Source: Streptomyces sp. NBC_00569
GTDB taxonomy: Bacteria > Actinomycetota > Actinomycetes > Streptomycetales > Streptomycetaceae
DNA: 64,000 nt
NCBI RefSeq assembly: GCF_036345255.1
Contig: NZ_CP107783.1
Location: 6,060,001-6,124,000, forward strand
Reading direction: 5' to 3'
Below the pieces are notes generated by a model, which was given only the letters and a program-made list of their open reading frames with translations, was not told the origin of the DNA and made no database searches. Position 1 is the first letter of the stretch, and each line of letters begins with the position of its first letter. A program made the translations under genes and the position numbers. This document shows positions 7,613 to 16,173 of the stretch, one piece after another.

Positions 7613-10365
7613 CCACCCCCGAGGCGTACGACATGAGCTGCGTCGTCGTGTGCGGCACGGACGCCGCCGGCCTGCGCGCCACCGTGCGCTCCGTGCTCGA
7701 GCAGACGCTGGCCGGCACCGAGGCGGTCCTCGTCACGGCCGGGGCGGACGACACGGCCGCGTCCCTCGCGGCCGCCGATCCGCAGCGGATCCGGGTCGTC
7801 CACGCCGGCGCGGAGAGCCCCGCGTGCGTCCTGCGCGACCTGGGTCTCGCCGCCGCCCGCGGCCGGTACGTCCTGGTCGCCGCCCCGGGCGAGCGGCTCG
7901 AACGGCACGCCTGCCGCAACCTCTTCGAGGCGGGCCGCCGCACGGACGCCGACCTGGTCGCGGGCCGCCGGGACGGGGCGCCCGCCTGGCACAAGGAGCT
8001 GCACGCCAGGTCCCGGGTCGTCGAGGACCTCGCGGACGCGCCCGAACTCGTCACGCGGGACAGCCTGAGCGGCGGGTTCTGTGTGCGGCGCGGCGTACTC
8101 GGCGCGCTGCCCGACGCCGGGCGGGCCCTCTTCGGCGTGCGGGCCGCGCTCGCCGCCCGGCGCATCGCTCTCGTCCCGAACCTGATCACCACCGGATGCG
8201 CTCCGGCCGACCCGGTACGGGACCTGCCCCGCGCGGCCGGCGCCCAGCGCGACACGCTGGAACTCCTGGACGGCGACGACGTCCTGCGCGCGGCCCGCGA
8301 GAGCGCCTTCCTCACCGACCACGTCATCCCGTGCGTCCGCGCCTTCCTGCCGTTCGGCCCCGACGACCGCCGGGAGGCGGCGGACACCCTCGCCGGGAGC
8401 CTGGACGGCCTCGTCACCCCGGAGGCGCTGGGCGCGCTGCCGCCCGTCGAGCGCATCGGCGTACGGCTCCTCACCGACGGTGACGCGGACGGCGTGCGGG
8501 CGGCCGCGTACGCACTGGCCCGGCCCGGCACCGTCGTCTCCCCGCTCGTCATGACGGGTGAGGGGCGGGTCCGCTGGAGCGCGGAGCACGCGGACGACGA
8601 CATGTTCGACGTCACCGAACTCGGTCATCAGTACCGGGAGTTCACCGACCTCCGCCTCCTGAACCGTGTCACGCACTGCCTGCGCCAGGGAGCGGTGCTC
8701 GTCGTCGAGGGGCGGCTCGTCGTACCGCTCGGGCTCCTCGACGAACGGCCCGCGCTCGCCGCCCGGCTCGACCTCTCGGTGCGCGGCGGCCGCGCGCACA
8801 CGCTCTCCGTGCCGGTGCGGGACGTGCGCCAGGAGGGCGGGGGCGTCGTGTGGCGGGCCGAGCTGCCTCTCACCGGCGCGCTGCGCCCGCGCGGCATCGG
8901 CGACCGCGTGTGGGACCCGCGGCTCGTCCTCACCGTCGACGGTGTTCCCGTCACCACCGATCTGCTCGCCGACAAGGCGGCCGTCCCCACCCGCGCCACC
9001 GCCCTGCCGGCCCGCCCCCTCCTGACCCGCCTCACCGCCGACACCTGGCAGCCCTACGTCACGGCCAAGCACCACCTGGCCGTCTGCCTGCTGCCCCGCC
9101 GCCGCGCGGCCCGCACCGCGCAGGCCCTGGCGCACTACGTCACCCACTTCAGGCCCGCCCGCAAGCTGAAGCCCGTCCTGCGCACCCTGCGCAAGAAGCG
9201 CGAGGCCCTGCACTCCCCGCGCGTCAAGCTCCGCGTGTACCGGCGGATCCTGTCCCGACTGCCCGTCAGCAAGGGCCTCGTGGTCTTCGAGAGCCACATG
9301 GGCAAGTGCTACGGGGACAGCCCGCGCGCCGTGCACGAGGAACTTCTCGCCCGTGGCGCCGGGGTGCGCTGCGTCTGGTCGTACGCCACGTCGCCCGCCG
9401 GGTTCCCCGAGGGGGCGCGGCTCGTGCGCCGCTGGTCCTGGCCGTATCTGTGGGCGCTGGCCCGCGCCGAGTGGTGGGTCGACAACCAGGGCTTCCCGCA
9501 CGCCCTCGACAAGCCGCGCCACACCATGTATCTCCAGACGTGGCACGGATCCGCGTACAAGCGCATGGGGTTCGACGAGGCGCGGCACAGGACGATGAAC
9601 GCGCCGGAACGCGAGAGACTCCGGCGTGCGGTCGGCCGGTTCGACCACTTCATGGTCCGCTCGGAACACGACGTGCGGACCCTCGCCCGCGCCTACCGCA
9701 TTCCCGAGGAGCGGCTGCTGCGCGCCGGCTACCCGCGCAACGACCGCCTCGTCGAGGCCCTCCGGCGCGACGAGCGTGAGGGCCGCTTCCCGCGCCCGCC
9801 GCTCGCCACGGAACTCGGCATCCCGGACCACCGCACGGTCGTGCTGTACGCCCCCACGTTCCGCGGCGTCCCGAAGAAGGGACAGATCGCTCAACTGCCG
9901 CTGGACGTAAAAGAATTCGCCCAGCGTTTCGGTGACACGCACGTCCTGCTCGTGCGCGCCCACTACATGGAGGCGGCGAGCCTGCCGGTCACCCCTCCCG
10001 GCACCGTCGTCGATGTCTCCGGCCACCACGACGTGAGCGAACTCCTCGTCCTCGCCGACGTGTTGATCACCGACTACTCGTCGATCATGTTCGACTACGC
10101 CCTCCTCGACCGGCCCCTCGTCCATTTCGCGCCGGACCTCGACGCCTACACGGCGGACCGCGGCACCTATTTCGACCTGCGCGAGCGCGCCGGCGGGCCC
10201 GTCATCGAGACGCAGGAGGAGCTGCTGCGGACCCTCGGCGGGCTCAAGAAGGCGGACGGGGAGTGGCAGGCGGCACGCCGCGCGTTCGCCGCCGAGTTCG
10301 GCTCGTACGACGACGGCGGCGCCGCCCGCGCGGCCGCCGACCTCATCCTCGGGAAGAAGGGCTGA
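7609..10365 (+). CDS. CDP-glycerol glycerophosphotransferase with degenerate N-terminal GT2-like module
   Basis: 918 residues, translationally coupled to the preceding gene. The C-terminal half (from about residue 560) is a full TagF-type module: GDSPRAVHEELLARG, LQTWHGSAYKRMG near 640, GYPRNDRLVEAL, VVLYAPTFRGVP and LITDYSSIMFDYALLDRP near 818. The first about 130 residues align in layout with GT2 enzymes (VLEQTLAGTEAVLV; RDLGLAAARGRYVLVAAPGE), but both the VDDGS and DSDD nucleotide-sugar/metal motifs are absent. That module is therefore probably inactive or structural. Likely role: extending a polyol-phosphate polymer together with its neighbours. Confidence 0.85.
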   Translation: MTTPEAYDMSCVVVCGTDAAGLRATVRSVLEQTLAGTEAVLVTAGADDTAASLAAADPQRIRVVHAGAESPACVLRDLGLAAARGRYVLVAAPGERLERHACRNLFEAGRRTDADLVAGRRDGAPAWHKELHARSRVVEDLADAPELVTRDSLSGGFCVRRGVLGALPDAGRALFGVRAALAARRIALVPNLITTGCAPADPVRDLPRAAGAQRDTLELLDGDDVLRAARESAFLTDHVIPCVRAFLPFGPDDRREAADTLAGSLDGLVTPEALGALPPVERIGVRLLTDGDADGVRAAAYALARPGTVVSPLVMTGEGRVRWSAEHADDDMFDVTELGHQYREFTDLRLLNRVTHCLRQGAVLVVEGRLVVPLGLLDERPALAARLDLSVRGGRAHTLSVPVRDVRQEGGGVVWRAELPLTGALRPRGIGDRVWDPRLVLTVDGVPVTTDLLADKAAVPTRATALPARPLLTRLTADTWQPYVTAKHHLAVCLLPRRRAARTAQALAHYVTHFRPARKLKPVLRTLRKKREALHSPRVKLRVYRRILSRLPVSKGLVVFESHMGKCYGDSPRAVHEELLARGAGVRCVWSYATSPAGFPEGARLVRRWSWPYLWALARAEWWVDNQGFPHALDKPRHTMYLQTWHGSAYKRMGFDEARHRTMNAPERERLRRAVGRFDHFMVRSEHDVRTLARAYRIPEERLLRAGYPRNDRLVEALRRDEREGRFPRPPLATELGIPDHRTVVLYAPTFRGVPKKGQIAQLPLDVKEFAQRFGDTHVLLVRAHYMEAASLPVTPPGTVVDVSGHHDVSELLVLADVLITDYSSIMFDYALLDRPLVHFAPDLDAYTADRGTYFDLRERAGGPVIETQEELLRTLGGLKKADGEWQAARRAFAAEFGSYDDGGAARAAADLILGKKG

Positions 10366-10367
10366 CC

Positions 10368-11540
10368 ATGACCGCATCGACCACCCCGGCCGCCCCGCGC
10401 ACGGGCCGCGACCTCTTCCTCGTCGCCAACACCGTCGACGAACTGGGCGGCGTCACCGCCTGGACCCACCAGATGGCCCGCCTCTTCCGGGGCGCGGGCC
10501 ACCGCGTGCACGTCATCGGCGTCCACGAGGCGGAGCTCAAACTCCCCCTCCCCGACGACCTCGGCTACGAGGTGACCAGCCTCTACCCCGCCCACCCCCC
10601 GACCCCGCGACCCGTGCGCGGCCTGCACCGCCTCAGCCCCGCTGCGCACCGCCGCGAAGCCCGGCGCCTCGCGGACCGCGGGCGTGCCGTCGCCCGCCTC
10701 TCGGAACTCTTCCGGGCAGCACGCCCCGGCGCCGTCGCCGTCGTCACCCAGGTGTGGCCCATGGAGTGGCTGCGCGAGGCGGACACCGCGGGCCTGCGGA
10801 TCGTCGGCATGAGTCACGAGTCGTACGCCTACACGCGGGCCTGCCACCGCTACCGCTCCGTCAAGCGGAACTACCCGTCCGTCGACCGCTGGCTCGCCCT
10901 CACCCAGGAGGACGCCGACGACTGGATCGCCGACGGCATGCACAACGTGGGCGCCATGCCGAACGCCCTCGCCCACCTCCCGGAGATCCCCTCGCCGCGC
11001 ACCGCGAAGGTCGTGTGCAGCATCGGCCGCCTCGCCGACCAGAAGGGCATCGACATGCTCGTCGACACCTGGGCCGAGGTCGCCCCGCAGCGGCCCGACT
11101 GGACCCTGCGGGTCTACGGCGCCGGACCCGACGAGCCGGACCTGCGGCGCCAGTGCACCGAGCTGGGCCTCGACCGGTCCGTGCGGTGGATGGGCCGCAC
11201 GGACGACGTGGCGGGCGCGCTCGCCGAGAGCGCGGTGTTCGTCCAGTCGTCGCGCGGCGAGGGCTTCCCCCTCGCGCTGATGGAGGCCATGGCGAGCGCC
11301 GTGCCGTGCGCCGCGTTCGACTGCGCGCCCGGCGTGCGGGAGATCGTGCGCGACGGCGAGGACGGGCTCCTCGCACCTCCCGGCGACACCGGGGCGCTCG
11401 CCCACCGTCTCCTGCGCCTCACCGGTAACCCGCGGCTGCGGGACGCCATGGGGGAGCGGGCCCGGGTCAATGTGCAGCGGTTCTCCGAGGAACGCGTCCT
11501 GGAACGCTGGGAGGAGCTGTTCGCCCTGCTGGAGCGGTGA
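10368..11540 (+). CDS. GT4-family glycosyltransferase
   Basis: 390 residues, 2 bp after the previous stop. The N-terminal Rossmann half begins LFLVANTVDELGGVTAWTHQMARLF (acceptor side). The C-terminal half holds the GT4 retaining-enzyme signature: VCSIGRLADQKGIDMLVDTW, LRVYGAGPDEPDL, VFVQSSRGEGFPLALMEAMASAVPCAAFDCAPGVREIV, with the E-x7-E motif, then DGLLAPPGD. The ATG at 10368 is taken over an upstream in-frame start because it follows the previous gene tightly and begins just before the conserved block. It probably adds a sugar to the wall polymer made by the adjacent TagF-like proteins. It converges with the next gene across only 24 bp. Confidence 0.88.
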   Translation: MTASTTPAAPRTGRDLFLVANTVDELGGVTAWTHQMARLFRGAGHRVHVIGVHEAELKLPLPDDLGYEVTSLYPAHPPTPRPVRGLHRLSPAAHRREARRLADRGRAVARLSELFRAARPGAVAVVTQVWPMEWLREADTAGLRIVGMSHESYAYTRACHRYRSVKRNYPSVDRWLALTQEDADDWIADGMHNVGAMPNALAHLPEIPSPRTAKVVCSIGRLADQKGIDMLVDTWAEVAPQRPDWTLRVYGAGPDEPDLRRQCTELGLDRSVRWMGRTDDVAGALAESAVFVQSSRGEGFPLALMEAMASAVPCAAFDCAPGVREIVRDGEDGLLAPPGDTGALAHRLLRLTGNPRLRDAMGERARVNVQRFSEERVLERWEELFALLER

Positions 11541-11564
11541 GGCCCGGGCCCGCGCCCTCGGGGC

Positions 11565-13799
11565 TCAGGAGCGGGGGCCGACCGGCTCACCCGTGGGCGC
11601 CCGGCGCGGCCCGGTGACCGACACCTGGGGCAGGGACCGCGGTTCCTCGCCGAGCACGACGTGCCGCACGACCCGCTCGGCCGCCCGCCCGTCGTCGTAC
11701 GGGCAGAACCGCTTGCGGAACGCGGCCCGCAGCTGTGCCGAGCGAGAGCCGCGCCAGTGCCCGGTCGCGAAGATGTCGATCAGCTCGTCCTCGCTGCGGG
11801 CGACGGCGCCGGGCGGGGACGCGCGCAGGTCGAAGTACGTGCCCCGCGACGCCTCGTACGCCTCCCAGTCGTCGGCGTGGATCACGATGGGCCGGTCGAG
11901 GTTCGCGTAGTCGAACATCAGGGACGAATAGTCGGTGACGAGGGCGTCCGACGCCAGACAGAGCGACTCGACGCTCGCGTGGCCGGAGACGTCGATGAGG
12001 CGCCCGGCGCTCTGCGCGAGAGGCGCCGGGTGAAGCGGGTGGGCGCGGGTCAGGACGACGAAGTCCGTGCCGAGCCGGCGCAGCACCCGCTCCAGGTCGA
12101 GGGCGCAGGACTGGGTGCGGCGGTAGTCGCGGTGGGTCGGCGCGTACAGGATCGCCGTGGCGCCCTGGGGGATGCCGAGGCTCTCGCGGACGCGGGCCAC
12201 GTCCCGCGGCGTCGCCCGGTGGAACGCGTCGTTGCGCGGATACCCGTACTCCAGCGTCGTGTACGCGGACGGGTAGGCGCGCTCCCACACGAGGGTGGAG
12301 TGCCGGTTGGCGGACAGGACGTAGTCCCAGGTGTCGACGGAGCGCAGGAGCCGGCCGAAGTCCTGGCCGCGGGCCGCCGCCGGACGGTCCTGGAGGTCGA
12401 GGCCCATCTTCTTCAGGGGTGTGCCGTGCTGGGTCTGGATCACGACCTGGCCGGCGCGCTTGACCAGCCTGTGGTCGAAGTCGACGTTGTTGACCAGGTA
12501 CTTGGAACGGGCCAGCGCCGTCCAGTAGGCGGCAGTCCCGGGACGCAGGGCGCGGGTGTTGGACGGCAGGGTGTGGTGATGCTCGGGCTCGGCGATCCAC
12601 GCGGTGGCGACGTGCGGCGCGTACGTGCGGAACGCGGTTTCCAGGGCGCCCGGGTTGCAGCCGTGGCCGCGCCCCCAGTAGCTGGAGAACACGGCACGGT
12701 CCGCACGCACGGGAAGGCACAGCTGGACGCGGTAGTGCGCCTGGAGGGCGGCCGCCCGGGCCGCTTGCCGCAGCCGGCCCGCGAGCCCCCGGGCCCGTCG
12801 CACACAGCGCATCGCCGCGGCCAGCGACCGGTACGTGCGGTGCGAGCCGAGCCGCACCAGGCCGTGCCGGAGCCGGTCGCGGGCGGCGACGGGCGCGCCG
12901 GGGACGCGGTAACGCCGGTAGTGCGCGCGGGCCCTGCGCAGGAAGTCGGGCCGGGAGCCGCGCGGCAGCCGGTCCGGGTGCGTGAACACCGTGGCGAAGT
13001 GCTCGACCATCCGCCGGAACAGCAACGGGCGCCACGCGTCGGCGAGTTCGGGATGTGCGTCGAGGAACGCGAAGACACGGTCGTACTGGTCGAAGACGTC
13101 GAAGTGCTCGCGGGACGTGGTGCCCAGGATGTTGCCCCGCCGGCGCTGGCGGTAGTGGACGCAGACCCGGTCGAGGGTGGCGATCGTCCGCGCCGACATC
13201 AGGACCGGATAGGTCCAGGGGGTGTCCTCGTAGTAGCCGGGCGGGAAGAAGAGGCCCCGCTCCTCGACGAAGGCACGCCGGTACGCCTTGTTCCAGGCCA
13301 CCATGAGGAGTTGGAGGATCTCGGGCCGGTCGGCGAGCGCGAACGGGGCCGGTCCGTCCTGCGTGAGACGGTCCGCGTACTGATTGCGCACGGCCTCGCC
13401 CGTCCAGTACGTGCGGGCGTAGTCGTAGACGAGGACGTCGGGGCCGCCGGTCTCCTCGATGCGTTCCGTGATCGCCTGGAGCGCGCCCGGTGTGAGGGTG
13501 TCGTCGCTGTCGAGGAAGAGGACGTAGTCGCCGGTGGCGTGTTCGAGGCCCGCGTTGCGGGCCCGGCCGAGCCCCACGTTCTCCCGCAGACGCACCGTCC
13601 GCACCCGCTCGTCCCGCGCCGCGAACTCGTCGGCGATCGCCCCGCTCGCGTCCGGCGAGCAGTCGTCGACCGCGATCACCTCAAGATCGGAACACGACTG
13701 TTCCAGGACGGATTCGAGGCACGCGTGCAGGTAGGCCTGCACCTTGTACACGGGGACGATGACACTGAACCGGGGCAAGGCACATCCATGGGTCGGCAC
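11565..13799 (-). CDS. GT2 glycosyltransferase fused to CDP-glycerol glycerophosphotransferase (TagF-like), minus strand
   Basis: 744 residues, the shortest and most canonical of the three fusions. The GT2 module (about 1-230) has FSVIVPVYKVQAYLHACLESVL, VDDCSPDAS and LFLDSDDTLTPGAL. The TagF module (about 370-720) has YWGRGHGCNPGAL, VVIQTQHGTPLKKMGLDL, YGYPRNDAF, ATAILYAPTHRDY and LVTDYSSLMFDYANLDRPIVI. Start: GTG at 13799 is annotated, but a TTG at 13778 giving MPRFSVIVPVY, with GGA six bases upstream, is equally plausible and agrees better with the usual N-terminus. The gene is transcribed against the rest of the cluster, so it has its own promoter in 13800-13930. Confidence 0.88.
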   Translation of the reverse strand: MPTHGCALPRFSVIVPVYKVQAYLHACLESVLEQSCSDLEVIAVDDCSPDASGAIADEFAARDERVRTVRLRENVGLGRARNAGLEHATGDYVLFLDSDDTLTPGALQAITERIEETGGPDVLVYDYARTYWTGEAVRNQYADRLTQDGPAPFALADRPEILQLLMVAWNKAYRRAFVEERGLFFPPGYYEDTPWTYPVLMSARTIATLDRVCVHYRQRRRGNILGTTSREHFDVFDQYDRVFAFLDAHPELADAWRPLLFRRMVEHFATVFTHPDRLPRGSRPDFLRRARAHYRRYRVPGAPVAARDRLRHGLVRLGSHRTYRSLAAAMRCVRRARGLAGRLRQAARAAALQAHYRVQLCLPVRADRAVFSSYWGRGHGCNPGALETAFRTYAPHVATAWIAEPEHHHTLPSNTRALRPGTAAYWTALARSKYLVNNVDFDHRLVKRAGQVVIQTQHGTPLKKMGLDLQDRPAAARGQDFGRLLRSVDTWDYVLSANRHSTLVWERAYPSAYTTLEYGYPRNDAFHRATPRDVARVRESLGIPQGATAILYAPTHRDYRRTQSCALDLERVLRRLGTDFVVLTRAHPLHPAPLAQSAGRLIDVSGHASVESLCLASDALVTDYSSLMFDYANLDRPIVIHADDWEAYEASRGTYFDLRASPPGAVARSEDELIDIFATGHWRGSRSAQLRAAFRKRFCPYDDGRAAERVVRHVVLGEEPRSLPQVSVTGPRRAPTGEPVGPRS

Positions 13800-13878
13800 G
13801 GGGCATACTGCCCGGCAACGGCCGATGGAGTGATCCGGTTACGCCAGATGTGGCATACGGGGGACCTCGGTAGCCGAA

Positions 13879-13908
13879 GAGGGGCGAACCGTGACCGGTC
13901 CGCCCCTC
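13879..13908 (-). terminator. Terminator of the sugar ABC operon
   Basis: Inverted repeat GAGGGGCG (13879-13886) / CGCCCCTC (13901-13908), with a further inner ACC/GGT pairing, 20 bp downstream of the last permease gene on the minus strand. Confidence 0.6.
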
Positions 13909-13927
13909 AATTCGCTTGTGGATGCGG

Positions 13928-14809
13928 CTATTTCACCGCTCCTGCCATCACACCGGACACGAACTGCCGCTGGAAGGCGAAGAACACGGCCAGCGGGATC
14001 ACCATGGAGATGAACGCGCCGGGCGCCAGGATCTCGATGTTCCCGCTGAACTGCCGCACCTGCTGCTGGAGCGCCACCGTCAGCGGCTGCGAGCCGGAGT
14101 CGGAGAAGATCAGCGCGACCAGCATGTCGTTCCACACCCACAGGAACTGGAAGATGCCGAGCGACGCGATGGCCGGTCCGCCGAGCGGCAGGACCACCGT
14201 CGCGAAGAGCCGCGTCTCTCCCGCGCCGTCGAGCCGCGCCGCCTCCAGGAGTTCCCGGGGGATCTCCGCGAAGAAGTTGCGCAGCAGGAAGATCGCGAAC
14301 GGCAGCCCGAAGCCGACGTGGAACAGGATGACGCCGATGATGCTGCCGAAGATGCCGATCTTCCCGAAGAGTTCGGAGAGCGGGATCAGCGCCACCTGCA
14401 CCGGCACCACCAGCAGCCCGACGACCGCCATGAACCAGCCGTCGCGGCCCTTGAAGTCCATGCAGGCGAAGGCGTATCCGGCCATCGACCCGATGATCAC
14501 GACGAGGAGCGTCGCCGGGACCGTGATCCAGATCGTGTTGAACAGGGCGTGGGTGATCTCGTCCTTCCCCAGGAGCGACTGATAGCTCTTGGTCGTCAGC
14601 TGGGCCGGGGCGGTGAAGACCTTCCACCAGCCCGACGCGGCGATGTCCGTCGGATCGCGGAACGAGGAGACCAGCAGCCCGAAGGTCGGCACCAGCCAGA
14701 ACAGGCCGACCACGAGCAGGAAGGCGCGCAGCGCCCCGCCCGCCGCGCCGCTCGCGATCCGGGCGGCGAGCGAACGCTTGGCGCGCACGGATGTGTCGAG
14801 TGCGGTCAC
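13928..14809 (-). CDS. Carbohydrate ABC transporter permease (MalG-type)
   Basis: 293 residues. Start GTG at 14809, overlapping the stop of the upstream permease (GTGA). The frame is open further upstream, but that part is the shadow of the other permease. Six membrane segments; the EAA loop reads ELLEAARLDGAGETRLFATVVLPLGGPAIASLG near residue 200, the contact site for the shared cytoplasmic ATPase. It ends FQRQFVSGVMAGAVK, the usual MalG/AglG tail. No ATPase gene is present in the operon, typical for Streptomyces sugar importers served by a shared MsiK-type ATPase encoded elsewhere (established for the genus; inferred here). Confidence 0.9.
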   Translation of the reverse strand: MTALDTSVRAKRSLAARIASGAAGGALRAFLLVVGLFWLVPTFGLLVSSFRDPTDIAASGWWKVFTAPAQLTTKSYQSLLGKDEITHALFNTIWITVPATLLVVIIGSMAGYAFACMDFKGRDGWFMAVVGLLVVPVQVALIPLSELFGKIGIFGSIIGVILFHVGFGLPFAIFLLRNFFAEIPRELLEAARLDGAGETRLFATVVLPLGGPAIASLGIFQFLWVWNDMLVALIFSDSGSQPLTVALQQQVRQFSGNIEILAPGAFISMVIPLAVFFAFQRQFVSGVMAGAVK

Positions 14810-16164
14810 CGCTGACGCTCCTTCCGCAGCCGGCGGATGTTGACCCACATCACCGGGAGGACGAGCAGCAGGAGCAGCACGCCGATGGCGCTGCCCGCGC
14901 CGAAGTTCCCCTGGCCGCCGAACGCGGACAGGAACAGCTGGAGGGCCAGGACGTTGGCGTCGTCCTGGGACGGCTGCGGGGCGATGATGTAGATCAGGTC
15001 GAAGATCTTCATCACGTTGATCATCAGCGTGACCAGTACGACGGTCAGGACCGGCGCGAGCAGCGGCACGGTGACCTTGCGGAACACCTGCCACTCGTTC
15101 GCCCCGTCGACGCGCGCCGCCTCCAGGAGGTTACGGTCGATGCCCGCGAGCCCGGCCGCGATCAGGACCATCGCGAAGCCCGCCCACATCCAGGCGTACG
15201 CGCCGATGATCGACGGTGTCACCAGGGCCGGGCCGAGCCACTCGACGCCGTTGTAGGCGGTCGCGAAATTAGAGCCGGGCAGCCGGAGTTGGGCGCCGTC
15301 CGCCGCCTTGGGCAGGGTGAAGGTGCCGTCGGCTCCGCTGGTGGTGGACGCGACGACCTTGCCGCCTCGCACCGCCTCCACCTTGACGCCCTTCAGTGCC
15401 TTCTCGCCCGCGTCGACGGCGCCCTTGGTGCCGCCTCCGCCGAGCTTGAAGTCCAGCCAGACCGTGCCGGTGACCTTGTCGCCCCCGGTGCTCGCCGGCT
15501 TGGCGTTCTGCGGGCTGCCCGGCACCTTGTCGGGCGCGATGCCGACCAGCGGCAGGAACGCCGGGGTGCCGGCCCGCGCGCTCTGCTTCGTCGTGAACGA
15601 ACCGCCGCCGGACGCCTTGAGGTCACTGCCGATGGCGGGGCGCGCCTTCGGGTAGACGGAGGCGTCGGTGAACGCGTCGTGCACGGAGGTGACGATCGCG
15701 TTGGCCGCGCCCTGGTTCGGGTCCTGCTCGTAGACCAGGCGGAAGATGATGCCCGCCGCCAGCATCGAGATCGCCATCGGCATGAAGACGATCAGCTTGA
15801 ACGCCGTGCCCCAGCGCACCCGTTCCGTCAGCACGGCGAAGATCAGGCCGAGCGCCGTGCACAGGGCCGGCGCCACAGCCACCCAGATCGCCGTGTTCCT
15901 GACCGCGATCAGCGTCTGGTCGTCACGGAAGATGTCGACGTAGTTGTCGACGCCGACGAAATGGGAGCCGCCGGAGTCGTAGAGGCTGCGCCAGACCGAG
16001 TACCCGATCGGGTAGACCACGAGCGCGCCGAGCAGGACGAGCGCGGGCAGCAGAAACAGCGCCGCCACCCACGGCCGGGTCCCGATCACGCTCTTGCGCG
16101 GTGTCGCGGACGGCGCCGGCGGCGGTGCGCCGGCGCCCCCCGCCTTCGCCACGGAGGACGACAT
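14806..16164 (-). CDS. Carbohydrate ABC transporter permease (MalF-type) with SdrD_B/Cna-B-like insert
   Basis: 452 residues, about 150 more than a usual MalF-type permease. The first three membrane segments are at about 32-55, 90-113 and 121-142. The normal EAA loop, EAARVDGANEWQVFRKVTVPLLAP, starts near 348. Between them, residues about 145-310 form a hydrophilic insert. Within it, GTVWLDFK...DAGEKALKGVKVEAV...VVASTTSGADGTFTLP (about 233-284) reads like an SdrD_B/Cna-B beta-sandwich (G-x-V-W-x-D, D-x-G-E-x-x-L-x-G-V-x-V, DG-x-F). The position corresponds to the extracytoplasmic P2 loop of E. coli MalF, which contacts the binding protein. The gene follows the binding-protein gene after 9 bp. 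Confidence 0.88.
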   Translation of the reverse strand: MSSSVAKAGGAGAPPPAPSATPRKSVIGTRPWVAALFLLPALVLLGALVVYPIGYSVWRSLYDSGGSHFVGVDNYVDIFRDDQTLIAVRNTAIWVAVAPALCTALGLIFAVLTERVRWGTAFKLIVFMPMAISMLAAGIIFRLVYEQDPNQGAANAIVTSVHDAFTDASVYPKARPAIGSDLKASGGGSFTTKQSARAGTPAFLPLVGIAPDKVPGSPQNAKPASTGGDKVTGTVWLDFKLGGGGTKGAVDAGEKALKGVKVEAVRGGKVVASTTSGADGTFTLPKAADGAQLRLPGSNFATAYNGVEWLGPALVTPSIIGAYAWMWAGFAMVLIAAGLAGIDRNLLEAARVDGANEWQVFRKVTVPLLAPVLTVVLVTLMINVMKIFDLIYIIAPQPSQDDANVLALQLFLSAFGGQGNFGAGSAIGVLLLLLVLPVMWVNIRRLRKERQR

Positions 16165-16173
16165 ACCGCGCCG

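Noticed and set aside
1..13799. Antibiotic biosynthetic cluster, suggested by the TylF-like methyltransferase
   Set aside because: No polyketide synthase, NRPS or other core biosynthetic gene is present; the neighbours are wall-polymer enzymes.
11661..14582. A 973-codon open frame on the plus strand
   Set aside because: It is antisense to the GT2-TagF gene and a permease gene, both with clear homology. Long antisense frames are common in DNA this GC-rich, and its product resembles nothing.
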